DNA of 64,000 bases from Dactylonectria macrodidyma (GCA_020744425.1 JAGMUV010000017.1:930001-994000); one strand, 5' to 3'. Numbered from the stretch's first letter, positions 34,153 through 44,800 are shown. Notes: a model not told the origin generated them from the sequence alone. Program-made: numbers and translations.

Positions 34153-37100
34153 CTATGCACCGAAGTGAACAAACTGCGCCCAGGCCAGCGGCATCCTCAA
34201 CTCCGTCTTCCGCACCTCCATCACAGCATCGCGGAGTGCCAAAGCCACCTCTCGGTCGCCCCAACAAGTTGTCTTTCCCCTGAGCAGCGACCGATAAAAT
34301 CGACCTGCAACTTCCACACAAACTCGGTCGATTGATGGCGAAAGACACCCAATTACATGCGGAAAGCCAGCTACCTGAAACCCGCTCACTACATGAATCA
34401 CCTCGTCCGACAGCCGTGCCGCCCTATTCTCCGCCGTCGAGCAAGCTGACAGGTATGCTATCTGTGCGTTCCTAAGGCTCAACTCCGACACTGTGTGCAC
34501 CGTTAACCTGTCCTGTTCACCCCGACTTTGCAAGATCAGTCCGCTCTTAGAAGGATCCAAATGGTCTGTAAATCCATGGCAGGCAAAGTGCGCAATGCAG
34601 CAGTTTCGCAGGCTCTCAATAACGTCCTCCACGCTAGGCAACTCCTGATATTGTATAGGAAGATGGCCATTGATCACGCCCATCAGTTGGTTCTTCTCTC
34701 TAATAACACCTGGAAGGTCAGGGCATGAAGCGTTGCCTGGCGTAGTCGGCATGGTAGCAATCAGAACCGATCCTTTAACACTTTCTGTAGCCCTAGCTCG
34801 ATGCCGTGCATGCGCAAGTGCTTTGATAGACGGAGTATAGGACGAAACAGCCCGGCTGAACGCATTCTCCATTGAATCAGCAGAGTGTATTCCCGCAGCA
34901 TGAAAAGGCATCGAGCTGGCAAGACCAGACCCAATCCACCATATCCTTGGCAGGCTGTTCACGGTGTCGTGGCTATGGCAGACTTCGTTAAGAATCGGCT
35001 TGACACACGTCTCCCACAGCCAGGACAGATAGTCAAGGTATTCCCTGTTCTTCTGTGCGCGTTCTGATCTGCGGCCTGTCCATTTCTTGCTCAGCCAAGC
35101 CCTTGCATCCTCGGCAGCTAGCATCGGCAGATTGAGTGTCGTGATGGCTGTTGGAGAAACTATAATTGCGTCACGTCGAAATGTTGTAATATTGACGACG
35201 ACGATGCTCCCTCCGGCGGCGCACTCTTGCATCTCTGCCGTTTCCTGGCCTAGCATGAAGCGCTCGTGGCCAGCAGTCCCTCTGATCTCGTGAATGCATG
35301 CGTCGAGATCAGCCAGGGCTTCAAGACGGCGAATTCGCAACTGTGCCTGTATCGTGCCTTGCTCCACTTGACGGAGCGGGGTGTTGACTTCGTCTCGGAG
35401 CTGCTGGTATCGACAAGCAAGATCGGGATGCCGCTGTTCCAAGAGGGACAAATCACTCCGGGAGTCCATCAGCTGGCCAATAATCACAGCACGGCCCTTC
35501 TCAAGGTACTGAAGGGCGTCAACTGGCTGGTTAGATTGAAGAAGGAAAGCGCACAAGTCAGCGGCGACGCCGCTGAAAGTCGAGACGACGAACTGCTGAT
35601 CGGTACGGTTGAGCAATTTTGTATTTACGCTCGGGAGTAGGTCGATAATGTTTTTCCCAAGGTCTATAGCGATATCAGTCTTGTGTTGAGGAGCGAGGAG
35701 TTCCAGACATCGGGCACCGGCTTGGACACGATGGAAGGGAATGCTGGATTGACAATGCCAAGCATCTTGTAAAGTCAACGAAGCTTGTTCCAGTTCCGCC
35801 ATCTCGCCTGTCCGCTCATACCGGCTCTCAAGCTTGGTTCCAAGGTTGTTCAACCTGCGTGCCCGGTCGGGATGGTCGCCTGGCGTCGAGTCAACAGCTT
35901 GTCTTGCCATTCCGATGGCCTCTTCCAGGTCCGCCATCTCGCCTGTCCGCTCATACCGCCGACCAAGCTTGTTTCCAAGGTTGTTCAAGCAGGCTGCCCG
36001 GTCGGGATGGTCGTCCGGCGTCGAGTCAACAGCTTGTCTTGCTGTTCTGATGGCTTCTTCCAGGTCCACCATCTCGCCTGTCCGCCCATACCGCTGACCA
36101 AGCTTGGTTCCAAGGTTGTTCAAGCAGGCTGCCCGGTGGGGATGGTCGTCCGGCGTCGAGCCAACAGCTTGTCTCGTTATACTGATGGCTTCTTCCAGAT
36201 CCGCCATCTCGCCTGTCCGCTCATACCGCCGACCAAGCTTGTTTCCAAGGTTGTTCAAGCAGGCTGCCCGGTCGGGATGGTCGTCCGGCGTCGAGTCAAC
36301 AGCTTGTCTTGCTGTTCTGATGGCTTCTTCTAGATCCGCCATCTCGCCTGTCCGCTCATACCGCCGACCAAGCTTGGCTCCAAGGTTGTTCAAGCAGGCT
36401 GCCCGGTCGGGATGGTCGTCCGGCGTCGAGTCAACAGCTTGTCTTGCTGTTCTGATGGCTTCTTCTAGATCCGCCATCTCGCCTGTCCGCTCATACCGCC
36501 GACCAAGCTGGTTTCCAAGGTTGTTCAACCTGGCTGCCCGGTGGGGATGGTCGCCCGGCGTCGAGTCAACAGCTTGTCTTGCTGTTCTGATGGCTTCTTC
36601 CAGGTCCGCCATCTCGCCTGTCCGCTCATACCGGCTCTCAAGCTGGTTTCCAAGGTTGTTCAAGCAGGCTGCCCGGTGGGGATGGTCGTCCGGCGTCGAG
36701 TCAACAGCTTGTCTTGCTGTTCTGATGGCTTCTTCTAGATCCGCCATCTCGCCTGTCCGCTCATACCGCCGACCAAGCTTGCTTCCAAGGTTGTTCAAGC
36801 AGCCTGCCCGGTGGGGATGGTCGTCCGGCGTCGAGTCAACAGCTTGTCTTGCTGTTCTGATGGCTTCTTCCAAGTCCGCCATCTCGCCTGTCCGCTCATA
36901 CCGGCTCTCAAGCTTGGCTCCAAGGTTGTTCAAGCAGGCTGCCCGGTGGGGATGGTCGTCCGGCGTCGAGTCAACAGCTTGTCTTGCTGTTCTGATGGCT
37001 TCTTCTAGATCCGCCATCTCGCCTGTCCGCTCATACCGCCGACCAAGCTTGTTTCCAAGGTTGTTCAACCTGGCTGCCCGGTGGGGATGGTCGCCCGGCG

Positions 37101-37803
37101 TCGAGTCAACAGCTTGTCTTGCTGTTCTGATGGCTTCTTCCAGGTCCGCCATCTCGCCTGTCCGCTCATACCGGCTCTCAAGCTTGTTTCCAAGGTTGTT
37201 CGACCAGGCTGCCCGGTGGGGATGGTCGTCCGGTGTCGAGTCAACAGCTTGTCTTGCTGTTCTGATGGCTTCTTCCAGGTCCACCATCTCGCCTGTCCGC
37301 CCATACCGCTGACCAAGCTTGGTTCCAAGGTTGTTCAACCTGCCTGCCCGGTCGGGATGGTCGTCCGGCGTCGAGTCAACAGCTTGTCTTGCTGTTCTGA
37401 TGGCTTCTTCCAGATCCGCCATCTCGCCTGTCCGCTCATACCGGCTCTCAAGCCTGTTTCCAAGGTTGTTCAACCTGGCTGCCCGGTCGGGATGGTCGCC
37501 CGGCGTCGAGTCAACAGCTTGTCTTGCTATCCTGATGGCTTCTTCCAGATCCGCCATCTCGCCTGTCCGCTCATACCGGCTCTCAAGATAAACTCCGAGG
37601 TTGTTCAAGCGACCGGTCATGTGAGAGGAGGTATCTGGAAGCACCGTCAAACCTAGTTGAGCAGTCGTAACAGCTAAATTAATGTCTGATACGTTCCCAG
37701 TCTCCTGGAATCTCTCATATGCCTGTATCGCGAGGGCCGACAGAGCCCCGGGCATATCTTCTTCGTCGATGCCTAGTTGTCGCAAAGTTTGCTGTACATC
37801 CAT
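34153..37803 (-). CDS. TPR-repeat CHAT-domain caspase-like protease
   Basis: This is a single-exon gene of 1,216 residues. After about 55 N-terminal residues come some 13 near-identical 45-residue tetratricopeptide-type repeats (up to about residue 700; pattern LNNLGNKLESRYERTGEMAD). A helical linker follows, then a C-terminal CHAT domain (about 930-1216). The caspase-type dyad is intact: His1076 in HFACHG and Cys1121 in LSACSTAEN. DLPGVIREKNQL and the late VSGFQVAGFPHVIG are also family features. CHAT proteases cut partner proteins, including gasdermins in bacteria and probably in fungi. The gene is head-to-head with a gasdermin-like gene across 307 bp. The DNA repeats (135 bp) are so alike that the array is probably evolving by recombination. 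The repeats probably sense a ligand or oligomerise; that is inferred from the domain class. Confidence 0.93.
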   Translation of the reverse strand: MDVQQTLRQLGIDEEDMPGALSALAIQAYERFQETGNVSDINLAVTTAQLGLTVLPDTSSHMTGRLNNLGVYLESRYERTGEMADLEEAIRIARQAVDSTPGDHPDRAARLNNLGNRLESRYERTGEMADLEEAIRTARQAVDSTPDDHPDRAGRLNNLGTKLGQRYGRTGEMVDLEEAIRTARQAVDSTPDDHPHRAAWSNNLGNKLESRYERTGEMADLEEAIRTARQAVDSTPGDHPHRAARLNNLGNKLGRRYERTGEMADLEEAIRTARQAVDSTPDDHPHRAACLNNLGAKLESRYERTGEMADLEEAIRTARQAVDSTPDDHPHRAGCLNNLGSKLGRRYERTGEMADLEEAIRTARQAVDSTPDDHPHRAACLNNLGNQLESRYERTGEMADLEEAIRTARQAVDSTPGDHPHRAARLNNLGNQLGRRYERTGEMADLEEAIRTARQAVDSTPDDHPDRAACLNNLGAKLGRRYERTGEMADLEEAIRTARQAVDSTPDDHPDRAACLNNLGNKLGRRYERTGEMADLEEAISITRQAVGSTPDDHPHRAACLNNLGTKLGQRYGRTGEMVDLEEAIRTARQAVDSTPDDHPDRAACLNNLGNKLGRRYERTGEMADLEEAIGMARQAVDSTPGDHPDRARRLNNLGTKLESRYERTGEMAELEQASLTLQDAWHCQSSIPFHRVQAGARCLELLAPQHKTDIAIDLGKNIIDLLPSVNTKLLNRTDQQFVVSTFSGVAADLCAFLLQSNQPVDALQYLEKGRAVIIGQLMDSRSDLSLLEQRHPDLACRYQQLRDEVNTPLRQVEQGTIQAQLRIRRLEALADLDACIHEIRGTAGHERFMLGQETAEMQECAAGGSIVVVNITTFRRDAIIVSPTAITTLNLPMLAAEDARAWLSKKWTGRRSERAQKNREYLDYLSWLWETCVKPILNEVCHSHDTVNSLPRIWWIGSGLASSMPFHAAGIHSADSMENAFSRAVSSYTPSIKALAHARHRARATESVKGSVLIATMPTTPGNASCPDLPGVIREKNQLMGVINGHLPIQYQELPSVEDVIESLRNCCIAHFACHGFTDHLDPSKSGLILQSRGEQDRLTVHTVSELSLRNAQIAYLSACSTAENRAARLSDEVIHVVSGFQVAGFPHVIGCLSPSIDRVCVEVAGRFYRSLLRGKTTCWGDREVALALRDAVMEVRKTELRMPLAWAQFVHFGA

Positions 37804-38110
37804 TTTGCTGTACTGGAAGAGCGATCTAGAGTTTGGAGAGCAACCATTGCGACTCTTGTCCTGTCGGGTTTATCAGAAGGAAAAGGCCAGTGCGCAAGCT
37901 TGCTCTGGGTCGCTGAGGTGTCTCACTCAGCCCAGAGGGCAAGTCACTAGGGCGATTTTTGTGGCTGGCATTTGGTCGGCTCAGCCCCAAGCCACCATCA
38001 CTGCGAGCCAGCCAAGGCAGACATCGGCGGCCTCCTGGGTGAGAACCCGACAGAAATACAATGCCTACGCAGACCAAGCGACAATTTCCAACTTCGCACC
38101 ACAAAGAAAT
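37804..38110. promoter_or_regulatory. Shared divergent promoter, CHAT protease / gasdermin-like gene
   Basis: 307 bp separate the two start codons. The 65 bp next to the CHAT start (37811-37875) recur almost unchanged at 40422-40488, fused to an internal CHAT fragment. They were therefore copied along with an older version of the gene. No specific binding site is claimed. Confidence 0.6.
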
Positions 38111-38944
38111 ATGACGCGAAGCATCATCCTCACACCCTTTTTTCTGCCACAGGACTCCGTCAAACTTGGCCGCTTCGTCACCAGAATCGACCATCCCCAC
38201 CAGAACCACCATGATCCTCCATCTGAAGGTCAACCACGCGTGCTAGTTTCACTCCTCGACTCTTACACTGGTGAACATGAAACAGCCAGTCATTCTGCCT
38301 TCAATGCGTCCTTCACATCTCTGCTTTCTGCCGGCTTCTCCAAGCGCGCTAAGATGAAGATTCGTGTGGCCACGAATCGTGTGAAGACCTACACCCTCGA
38401 TAACTCCGATAGCTGGTTTGACGAAGCGACAGGCCTACGCGCCACCCGAGTCTGGATCGAGCGAGCAATAGATCGAGGTGAAGATGTATACATGATAGTC
38501 GGTTATCGCACAGTCATGGATGCCAGCATTAGCCAGGCGTCGATTATGGGAAACAGCGCTGGCGGCCAGACCACGGTTCCAGCTACCCTGTCCCTTACTG
38601 CAGCTGGAGTCATTGCGCCGATCGGGGGTCTGCTTGACCCTAGTGTTAGGGTTCATCAACAGGACTTGGATCGAGCGACGTCGCAATTCGTGGCACCCGG
38701 CGAACAGGTATGCGCGTTGGAGTATCGCAAGCTTTGCCACAGATGGCTCTCCAGCAAGCATGTAGACAACTCTCGATTGTCGGGTGTGCGTCAGTGGTCA
38801 TCGATGGAGAGATCGAGGGATGAGGAGGACGGCGAAGATGATGTAATTGAGGTTGAATTGACAGAAGTGAACGGCTTGGGTGGAGAGTGGGATAAGGAGG
38901 TCGTGGGAAACCAGGCCATATTCATGCGTTCATTCGAGAAATGA
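38111..38944 (+). CDS. Candidate fungal gasdermin-like (RCD-1/HET-Q1-type) pore-forming protein
   Basis: This intronless gene of 277 residues starts MTRSIILTPFFLPQDS, then VKLGRFVTRIDHP. The reading frame is open further upstream, but ATG 38111 is the first that leaves a plausible promoter and gives the conserved-looking start. The N-terminal two thirds alternate polar and hydrophobic residues (KMKIRVATNRVKTYTL, VYMIVGYRTVMDASIS), as amphipathic membrane-inserting strands would. A Gly/Ala hydrophobic segment lies at about 150-178 (LSLTAAGVIAPIGGLL) and an acidic tail at about 237-252 (DEEDGEDDVIEVEL). Size, layout and pairing with a CHAT protease match fungal gasdermin-like death effectors, which a partner protease activates by clipping a short C-terminal tail. 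The family assignment is from recollected pattern and context, not a search. Otherwise it is a conserved fungal hypothetical protein. Confidence 0.6.
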   Translation: MTRSIILTPFFLPQDSVKLGRFVTRIDHPHQNHHDPPSEGQPRVLVSLLDSYTGEHETASHSAFNASFTSLLSAGFSKRAKMKIRVATNRVKTYTLDNSDSWFDEATGLRATRVWIERAIDRGEDVYMIVGYRTVMDASISQASIMGNSAGGQTTVPATLSLTAAGVIAPIGGLLDPSVRVHQQDLDRATSQFVAPGEQVCALEYRKLCHRWLSSKHVDNSRLSGVRQWSSMERSRDEEDGEDDVIEVELTEVNGLGGEWDKEVVGNQAIFMRSFEK

Positions 38945-40421
38945 TGCCCAGATGCAGACAATTAGGTTCTATTTGATTCTATCGAGATTTGACTTCACGT
39001 CGTGCCTACAACTCGTTGCTGCGATTCCATTTCCCGCATGGGCGCGGTGTGTCTGTGATACCTCGTCAAGCGGCGACGGCAGCCTCGGTGTCCAATGCAA
39101 TTCTAGAACGCTATGTCTGAACTGACAACGCTCTGAAAGCATCCACTGGAGACGGCAAATGCAGCTCATCTCCGACGTTTGCGAAGAGGGCTGGTACCAA
39201 AGAAGACGGCGGGAGCCGCAGCGTTTCCGCGGCCAGTATACCTCAATAGGAGGGAGCTGCTCAAACCTCAATGAGGACCGGTTTTGCACGGGGGCATCTC
39301 AGGCCAATACGTCATGCTGGGGACCGTCAACCTCCATTTCAGGCCGCAGAGCTCACGCGAAGGAAAGGGGATGTACGGGTGAGCTAGATGCCAGGACAGC
39401 AGTCGCTTGCTCTCGGTTCGGCTCGTCCATGTGGGGCGATAATCTGAAATCTTATCACATCTGCCTGCGCCAGCGTGGGACGGGATGGCGGCTGCTACTC
39501 CTCCATCGTGTCCACTTCATTTAAATTCATTGCCGCATTGTCGCGCCGCGTCGTGAATCTTGTATGTTCCTCCTAGCGGCTCCGTGCGAAGTTGTGCATA
39601 AATAGTATGTAGCAGAATGATATTGGAGACTGCCATGCGTACCCCCCGTGCTCCTGGTGTTTTGAACGTGGCCGTATGGCCATGTTGGTTCGCTCGTGCA
39701 GCTGAGCCATGGTTCGTCCCACGCAGTCCCACCATCCCTCCTAAGCCGCAGGCATGCCGTATACGCATCTTCACTGAAATTCACGGCGTGCTTTCAAGAG
39801 ATGAGGCAAGCAACGTGCTGCTTCCATGGCTCATGCCCACTTTCAAGGGCCACTTCGCGACAGTGATCTGCTAATGGGCGAGCGCATGGTCCACGACTAC
39901 CGCTGACCCTTCTACGGATTAGTGTTGTTGCAAATTGTGCCATAAAGACGTGGGAAGGCTGAACGGCAGCAGGTACCTTGCTGGGGTTAATAATGAAGTG
40001 TTACGGAAAGTCGTTATGGCGCCAATAGTCGGTCAATGCGTATGTCCTAGTCCTGACACTGCGGCAATTTCGTGATTCGTCAAGATGAGACTTGGGGTCT
40101 CGGTTCGACAATGATATCAACCAACCATTTCAGAAATCCCACTACGCAGGGTGCTTGTTACATATATGGCACCTCCTATCACCCGTGACAGTAGGTAGAA
40201 TGTCAGCAAATCAGTCTGTGATGTATTCAAAACTCATGCCAATATTGCGTCGCACGTTGATTGCCTTTTCAATGAGTTGTGTAACATCTTGAGCTATCTA
40301 AGACGGCTGGTTCTCCAGCTAATTGGGGAATATGCAAGCCGATCTAAACAGAGGATAGAGCTTACAAGCCGGATGTAGACAGTGGTCTTCAATGCCTCAC
40401 CTCTCCGAGTTATCTCATCTG
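38945..40421. other. Intergenic, 1.5 kb
   Basis: No supported gene. Several open stretches (for example minus 39527-39784) look unconstrained. The stretch separates the gasdermin-like gene from a CHAT relic. Confidence 0.45.
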
Positions 40422-40575
40422 GCTGATAAACCCGACAGGACAAGAGTCGAAATGGTTGCTCTCCAAAACTCTAGATCGCTCTTACAGTACCGATCAGCAG
40501 TTCGTCGTCTCGACTTTCAGCGGCGTCGCCGCTGACTAGTGCGCTTTTCTTCTTCAATCTAACCAGCCAGCTGAT
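40422..40575 (+). pseudogene. Relic of a TPR-CHAT gene: 5' leader fused to an internal fragment
   Basis: Bases 40422-40488 copy the leader found upstream of the intact CHAT gene (37811-37875, opposite strand). From 40490 the sequence jumps to the post-TPR region of the gene, reading TDQQFVVSTFSGVAAD, then a stop (TAG for the TTG of the intact gene), then CAFLLQSNQPAD. All of the TPR array is missing. The join lies at a shared GTAC, as expected for a microhomology-mediated deletion. It is a dead fragment of a second, oppositely oriented CHAT locus. Confidence 0.88.
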
Positions 40576-40900
40576 CTAGGAAGCGATACCATCAAAACAC
40601 CCACCTGTAGCACTGACCAGCTGTGCATGAAAGATCTCCACGACGACTTCGGCCCATGTTATCCATCCCTGGCCTCGCACGAAGCGGGTAGCCCAAAGCA
40701 ACATCCAGATCTCTTTGAGTGCCCAAATGCTTGCGGGGCAGCTCGGGACTTCTTCAGGTTTGACAAATACCAATTATCCTATGAAAAGGTCAGCAACAGA
40801 TGAGGTATCTACTAACTGGATCATGTACCAGCTCCAATCCGATTTGTCCCAAACAGCCCCACACAGCCCAACAAGCATTTGGGCACTGTGACAATTCGGT

Positions 40901-40987
40901 GGCAATGTGTTTGGCTCAAGGCTGGCTCTATCTACAACGAACTTGGGTCCAGATGGTATTTTAAGCCAATCACCGCGTAGCCAAGGC
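40901..40987. repeat. ~90-bp repeat, inverted copy at 57033-57130
   Basis: The segment beginning GGCAATGTGTTTGGCTCAAG and ending CACCGCGTAGCCAAGGC recurs inverted at 57033-57130 with few differences and a short insertion. Each copy lies beside a broken conserved fungal gene, so it may be the end of an unrecognised mobile element or of a duplicated block. Confidence 0.8.
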
Positions 40988-41114
40988 TCGCATGGTGGGG
41001 GTCGATTTCTAGGCTGCCTCCTTTTCTCTACCAACATACACTGCACTTCTCCTTCAAAGCTTTTATATCTTTCTGAAAATAACTTGGTTGCTAGAAAAAC
41101 CCAAGCATACGAAG

Positions 41115-41645
41115 ATGGCAACAGTTTTAGAAATGATTGAGCTCATCTGGCGACCACCTCGTAAGGAGCCTGGGGTCAAGAGGCCGCCGATTGATAGGAA
41201 CCTCCCAGAGAACTTCAAATACTACGGCAACTGGGGGTTTACCATCTACCGCACATACTACAGCCCCGAGTCTGACAAACACTGGGACATGCTCCTCGAC
41301 GCTTTGAAGTGACAAACCTACGTCGCGCTCGCATACCTCGAAGACGAGGATCAGTACAGGCACGACGTGGAGCGACGAAAGTGGGGGTCCTACCATTACG
41401 AAAACAAAGACGAATACATGGACGACTTGAAACGACTCAAGAAGCGGTTCCATCTTGATCCCCGCGAAGATCCGCCGCTACTTGATGGCCTCGATGCTCG
41501 CCAGCTTCGAGAGGTGTGCCTCTCTGAGGAACCCGAAGCGGAAAAGACTATGGCGGGGAGCCGGTTTCGCTTCGTTCTCGTCGCCGATGAGTCGGTGCTA
41601 TATAGAGACCGAGCGCCACTCCGCAGACTGACAAATCTGAGTTAG
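41115..41645 (+). pseudogene. Conserved fungal hypothetical protein, interrupted by a stop codon
   Basis: The frame reads MATVLEMIELIW ... YYGNWGFTIYRTYYSPESDKHWDM, then LLDALK, then TGA (41310-41312), and continues in the same frame with QTYVALAYLEDED ... FHLDPREDPPLLDGLDARQLREVCL ... MAGSRFRFVLVADESVL. This looks like a widespread, uncharacterised Pezizomycotina family. The stop interrupts a block that family members keep open, and the end (RAPLRRLTNLS) departs from the expected pattern, so the 3' part is also lost. I infer a recently dead gene; a sequencing error at one base would not explain the changed C-terminus. Confidence 0.7.
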
Positions 41646-41862
41646 CGAGACATCACATAAGCACAAGGCTGTCATCATACCGTCCCAGGCCGTAAAGGAA
41701 CGCTGCTAGGGGAATTGAACATGTTCCGTTGCCGTCTCACGAATACAGTCCATTGGCTGAAGAACTTTATTACTAATGCGACCTAAGGGGGCAGCTAGTA
41801 GCGACCGTTGATCCTGCAACAGCTGATTATATCTTCTCCCTCAACATAGGTGCAAGCCGGAA

Positions 41863-44800
41863 TCAGGTGGACTCTAACTGCGCTCCCTTCTCGATGAGAA
41901 GCCTGACCGTAACTTCGTGACCATTCTTTGAGGCCCGCAAGAGTGGTGTTTGGCCAAAAGGATCGCTCACATTGACGTCTGCTCCGTTGTCGAGGAGAAG
42001 CCTGACCATGGCTTCATGGCCATTCCATGAGGCCAGTGAGAGTGGTGTTTGGCCAAAAGGATCGCTCACATTGACGTTTGCTCCGTTGTCGAGGAGAAGC
42101 TTGACCGTGGCTTCATGGCCATTCCATGAGGCCCATAAGAGTGGTGTGCGGCCATCCTTATCGCTCACATTGACGTCTGCTCCGTTGTCGAGGAGAAGCC
42201 TGACCGTAGCTTCATGACCCTTTTCTAAGGCCCGTGAGAGTGGTGTGCGGCCAAAAGGACCGCTTATATTGACGTCTGCTCCTTTCTCAATGAGAAGCCT
42301 GGCTGTGGCTTCGTGACCCTTCTCTAAGGCCTGTAAGAGTGGTGTTTGGCTGTCTTTATCGCTCACATTGACATCTGCTCCTTTCTCGATGAGAAGCCTG
42401 GCTGTGGCTTCGTGACCCTTCCATGAGGCCCAAGAGAGTGGTGTTCGGCTGTCTTTATCACTCGCATTGACATCTGCCCCTTTCTCGATGAGAAGCCTCG
42501 CCGTAGCTTCGTAGCCATTCCATGAAGCCCAAAAGAGTGGTGCTCGGCCGTCTTTATCGCCCGCATTAACGTCTGCTCCTTTCTCGATGAGAAGCCTGGC
42601 TGTGGCTTCGTGGCCGTTCTCTGAGGCCCAAGAGAGTGGTGCTCGGCCGTCTTCATCGCTCGTATTGACATTTGCTCCTTTCTCGATGAGAAGCCTGGCT
42701 GTGACTTCGTGACCCTTCCATGAGGCCCAAAAGAGTGGTGTTTGGCTGTACTTATTGCTCGCATTGACATTTGCTCCTTTCTCGATGAGAAGCCTGGCCG
42801 TAGCTTCGTGACCCTTCTCTGAGGCCCAAGAGAGTGGTGCTCGGCCGTCCTTATCGCTCGTATTGACGTCTGCTCCTTTCTCGATGAGAAGCCTGGCCGT
42901 GGCTTCGTGACTCTTCCATGAGGCCCAAGAGAGTGGTGTTTGGCTGTATTTATTGCTCGCATTGACATTTGCTCCTTTCTCGATGAGAAGCCTGGCTGTG
43001 GCTTCGTGACCCTTCCTTGAAGCCCAAGAGAGTGGTGTTTGGCCGTGTTCATCGATGGCATTGACATTTGCTCCTTTCTCGATGAGAAGCCTGGCTGTGG
43101 CTTCGTGACCCTTCTCTAAGGCCCGTAAGAGTGGTGCTCGGCCGTGTTCATCGATGGCATTGACATTTGCTCCTTTCTCGATGAGAAGCCTGACTGTGGC
43201 TTCGTGACCCTTCTCTGAGGCCCAAGAGAGTGGTGCTCGGCCGTCTTTATGGCCCGCATTAACGTCTGCTCCTTTCTCGATGAGAAGCCTGGCTGTGGCT
43301 TCGTGGCCGTTCTCTGAGGCCCAAGAGAGTGGTGTTTGGCTGTATTTATTGCTCGCATTGACATTTGCTCCTTTCTCGATGAGAAGCCTGGCTGTGGCTT
43401 CGTGACCCTTCCTTGAAGCCCAAGAGAGTGGTGTTTGGCCGTGTTCATCGATGGCATTGACATTTGCTCCTTTCTCGATGAGAAGCCTGGCCGTAGCTTC
43501 GTGACCCTTCTCTAAGGCCCGTAAGAGTGGTGCTCGGCCGTCTTTATCGCTCGTATTGACGTTTGCTCCTTTCTCGATGAGAAGCCTGGCTGTGGCTTCG
43601 TGACCCTTCTCTGAGGCCCAAGAGAGTGGTGCTCGGCCGTCTTTATCGCTCGCATTGATGTCTGCCCCCTTCTCGATGAGAAGCCTGACCGTGGCTTCGT
43701 GACCCTTTTCTGAGGCCCGTGAGAGTGGCCGTCGACCCCCCCTATCCGCCTCCGTGACGGTTATTCTGTTCTGGAGAAGCAGCTCGATAATGCATATTCG
43801 GCCATTCTGAGCAGCCCAAGATAGCGGGGTTCGATCTTTATATTCCGTGAAGTTTTTCCTACACGTCAGTCCATCTGCAATGTCTACCCCATTGTAGAAG
43901 CTGGAAGGTAGATCCAAAAGAGCAGCAACTGCATGTTTGTGACCGTTAGCCAAAGCAGCAAACAATGGATACCTGTATCGCTCCTTTGGGATATAAGTGC
44001 ACGGTTGTTCTTTAGGCTGTGTGCGGATGAGCTCCGCGAATCCCTTGTCTGCAAGAATATAGAGAAGATTTGCATCGGGGGTGTATTGACGAGCCTTGTA
44101 ACTTTCAAACCGATTGATGATAGTGATCCAATCAGGAGTGGAGAACTTGGTTAAAAATTCATTCTGAGGAATCGCACTCGCCGCAGCGTCGGCGTGATAG
44201 AGCACATGGCAGCTGGCATACTCTAAAAATGGGAATTGCTTTGAGATTTCCCCTTCCTCATCAGAATTTACCATAGAAATACGTGCCAAGTGATTATCTA
44301 TGTAGGCGCTGCAGCATTGCTTGAGCCTCTCATGACTCGGAATCTCCCAGTCAAATCCAAGATCGGGCCAAAGCTCATGGAGACCTTTGTCTTTGATAAG
44401 GAAGTCTCGGACGGACTCATGGATGAATTGAACTGTTGGCTGCTCCTTAGACTTTGTAATCTCTGCTAGCCCTTTTGAGGAGCTGATAACATATCTCTCA
44501 ATGCAGCTACTAGCATCTGGGCCAGTGACAGTTGGAATATCCGAATCAGCCAGATCCTTGAGTGATAGCCCAGACCAGAGGGCATGGTAAAACTCTTTCG
44601 GTCGCAGAGGCCGTTTTGAGTTAAGGATCCAGAGGATGCAAAGCAGCAGGTCTTCCATATTGTCATTGTCGCGCCTGAGGATGTCCTTGAACAGTTCGCT
44701 CAGGCCGCTGGGGATTTCTGCCAGTCTCTTCCGCAGTGCTGGTCGACCCCCTCGATATTCCTTGTTAAGAATGTCGACAACGAGGACAACCCACAGGAAA

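Noticed and set aside
36104..37312. Long open frame on the plus strand opposite the CHAT TPR array (about 400 codons)
   Set aside because: It mirrors the 135-bp repeats of the minus-strand gene, lacks any family resemblance, and exists only because the repeat unit happens to be open in that frame.
40774..41121. Minus-strand frame reading PWLRGDWLK.PSGPKFV, shared with the 57-kb region
   Set aside because: The similarity is explained by the 90-bp DNA repeat; outside it the two frames are unrelated.
42363..43067. Alternative minus-strand repeat frame inside the ankyrin array
   Set aside because: It is an out-of-phase reading of the 99-bp repeats; the ankyrin frame is the constrained one.
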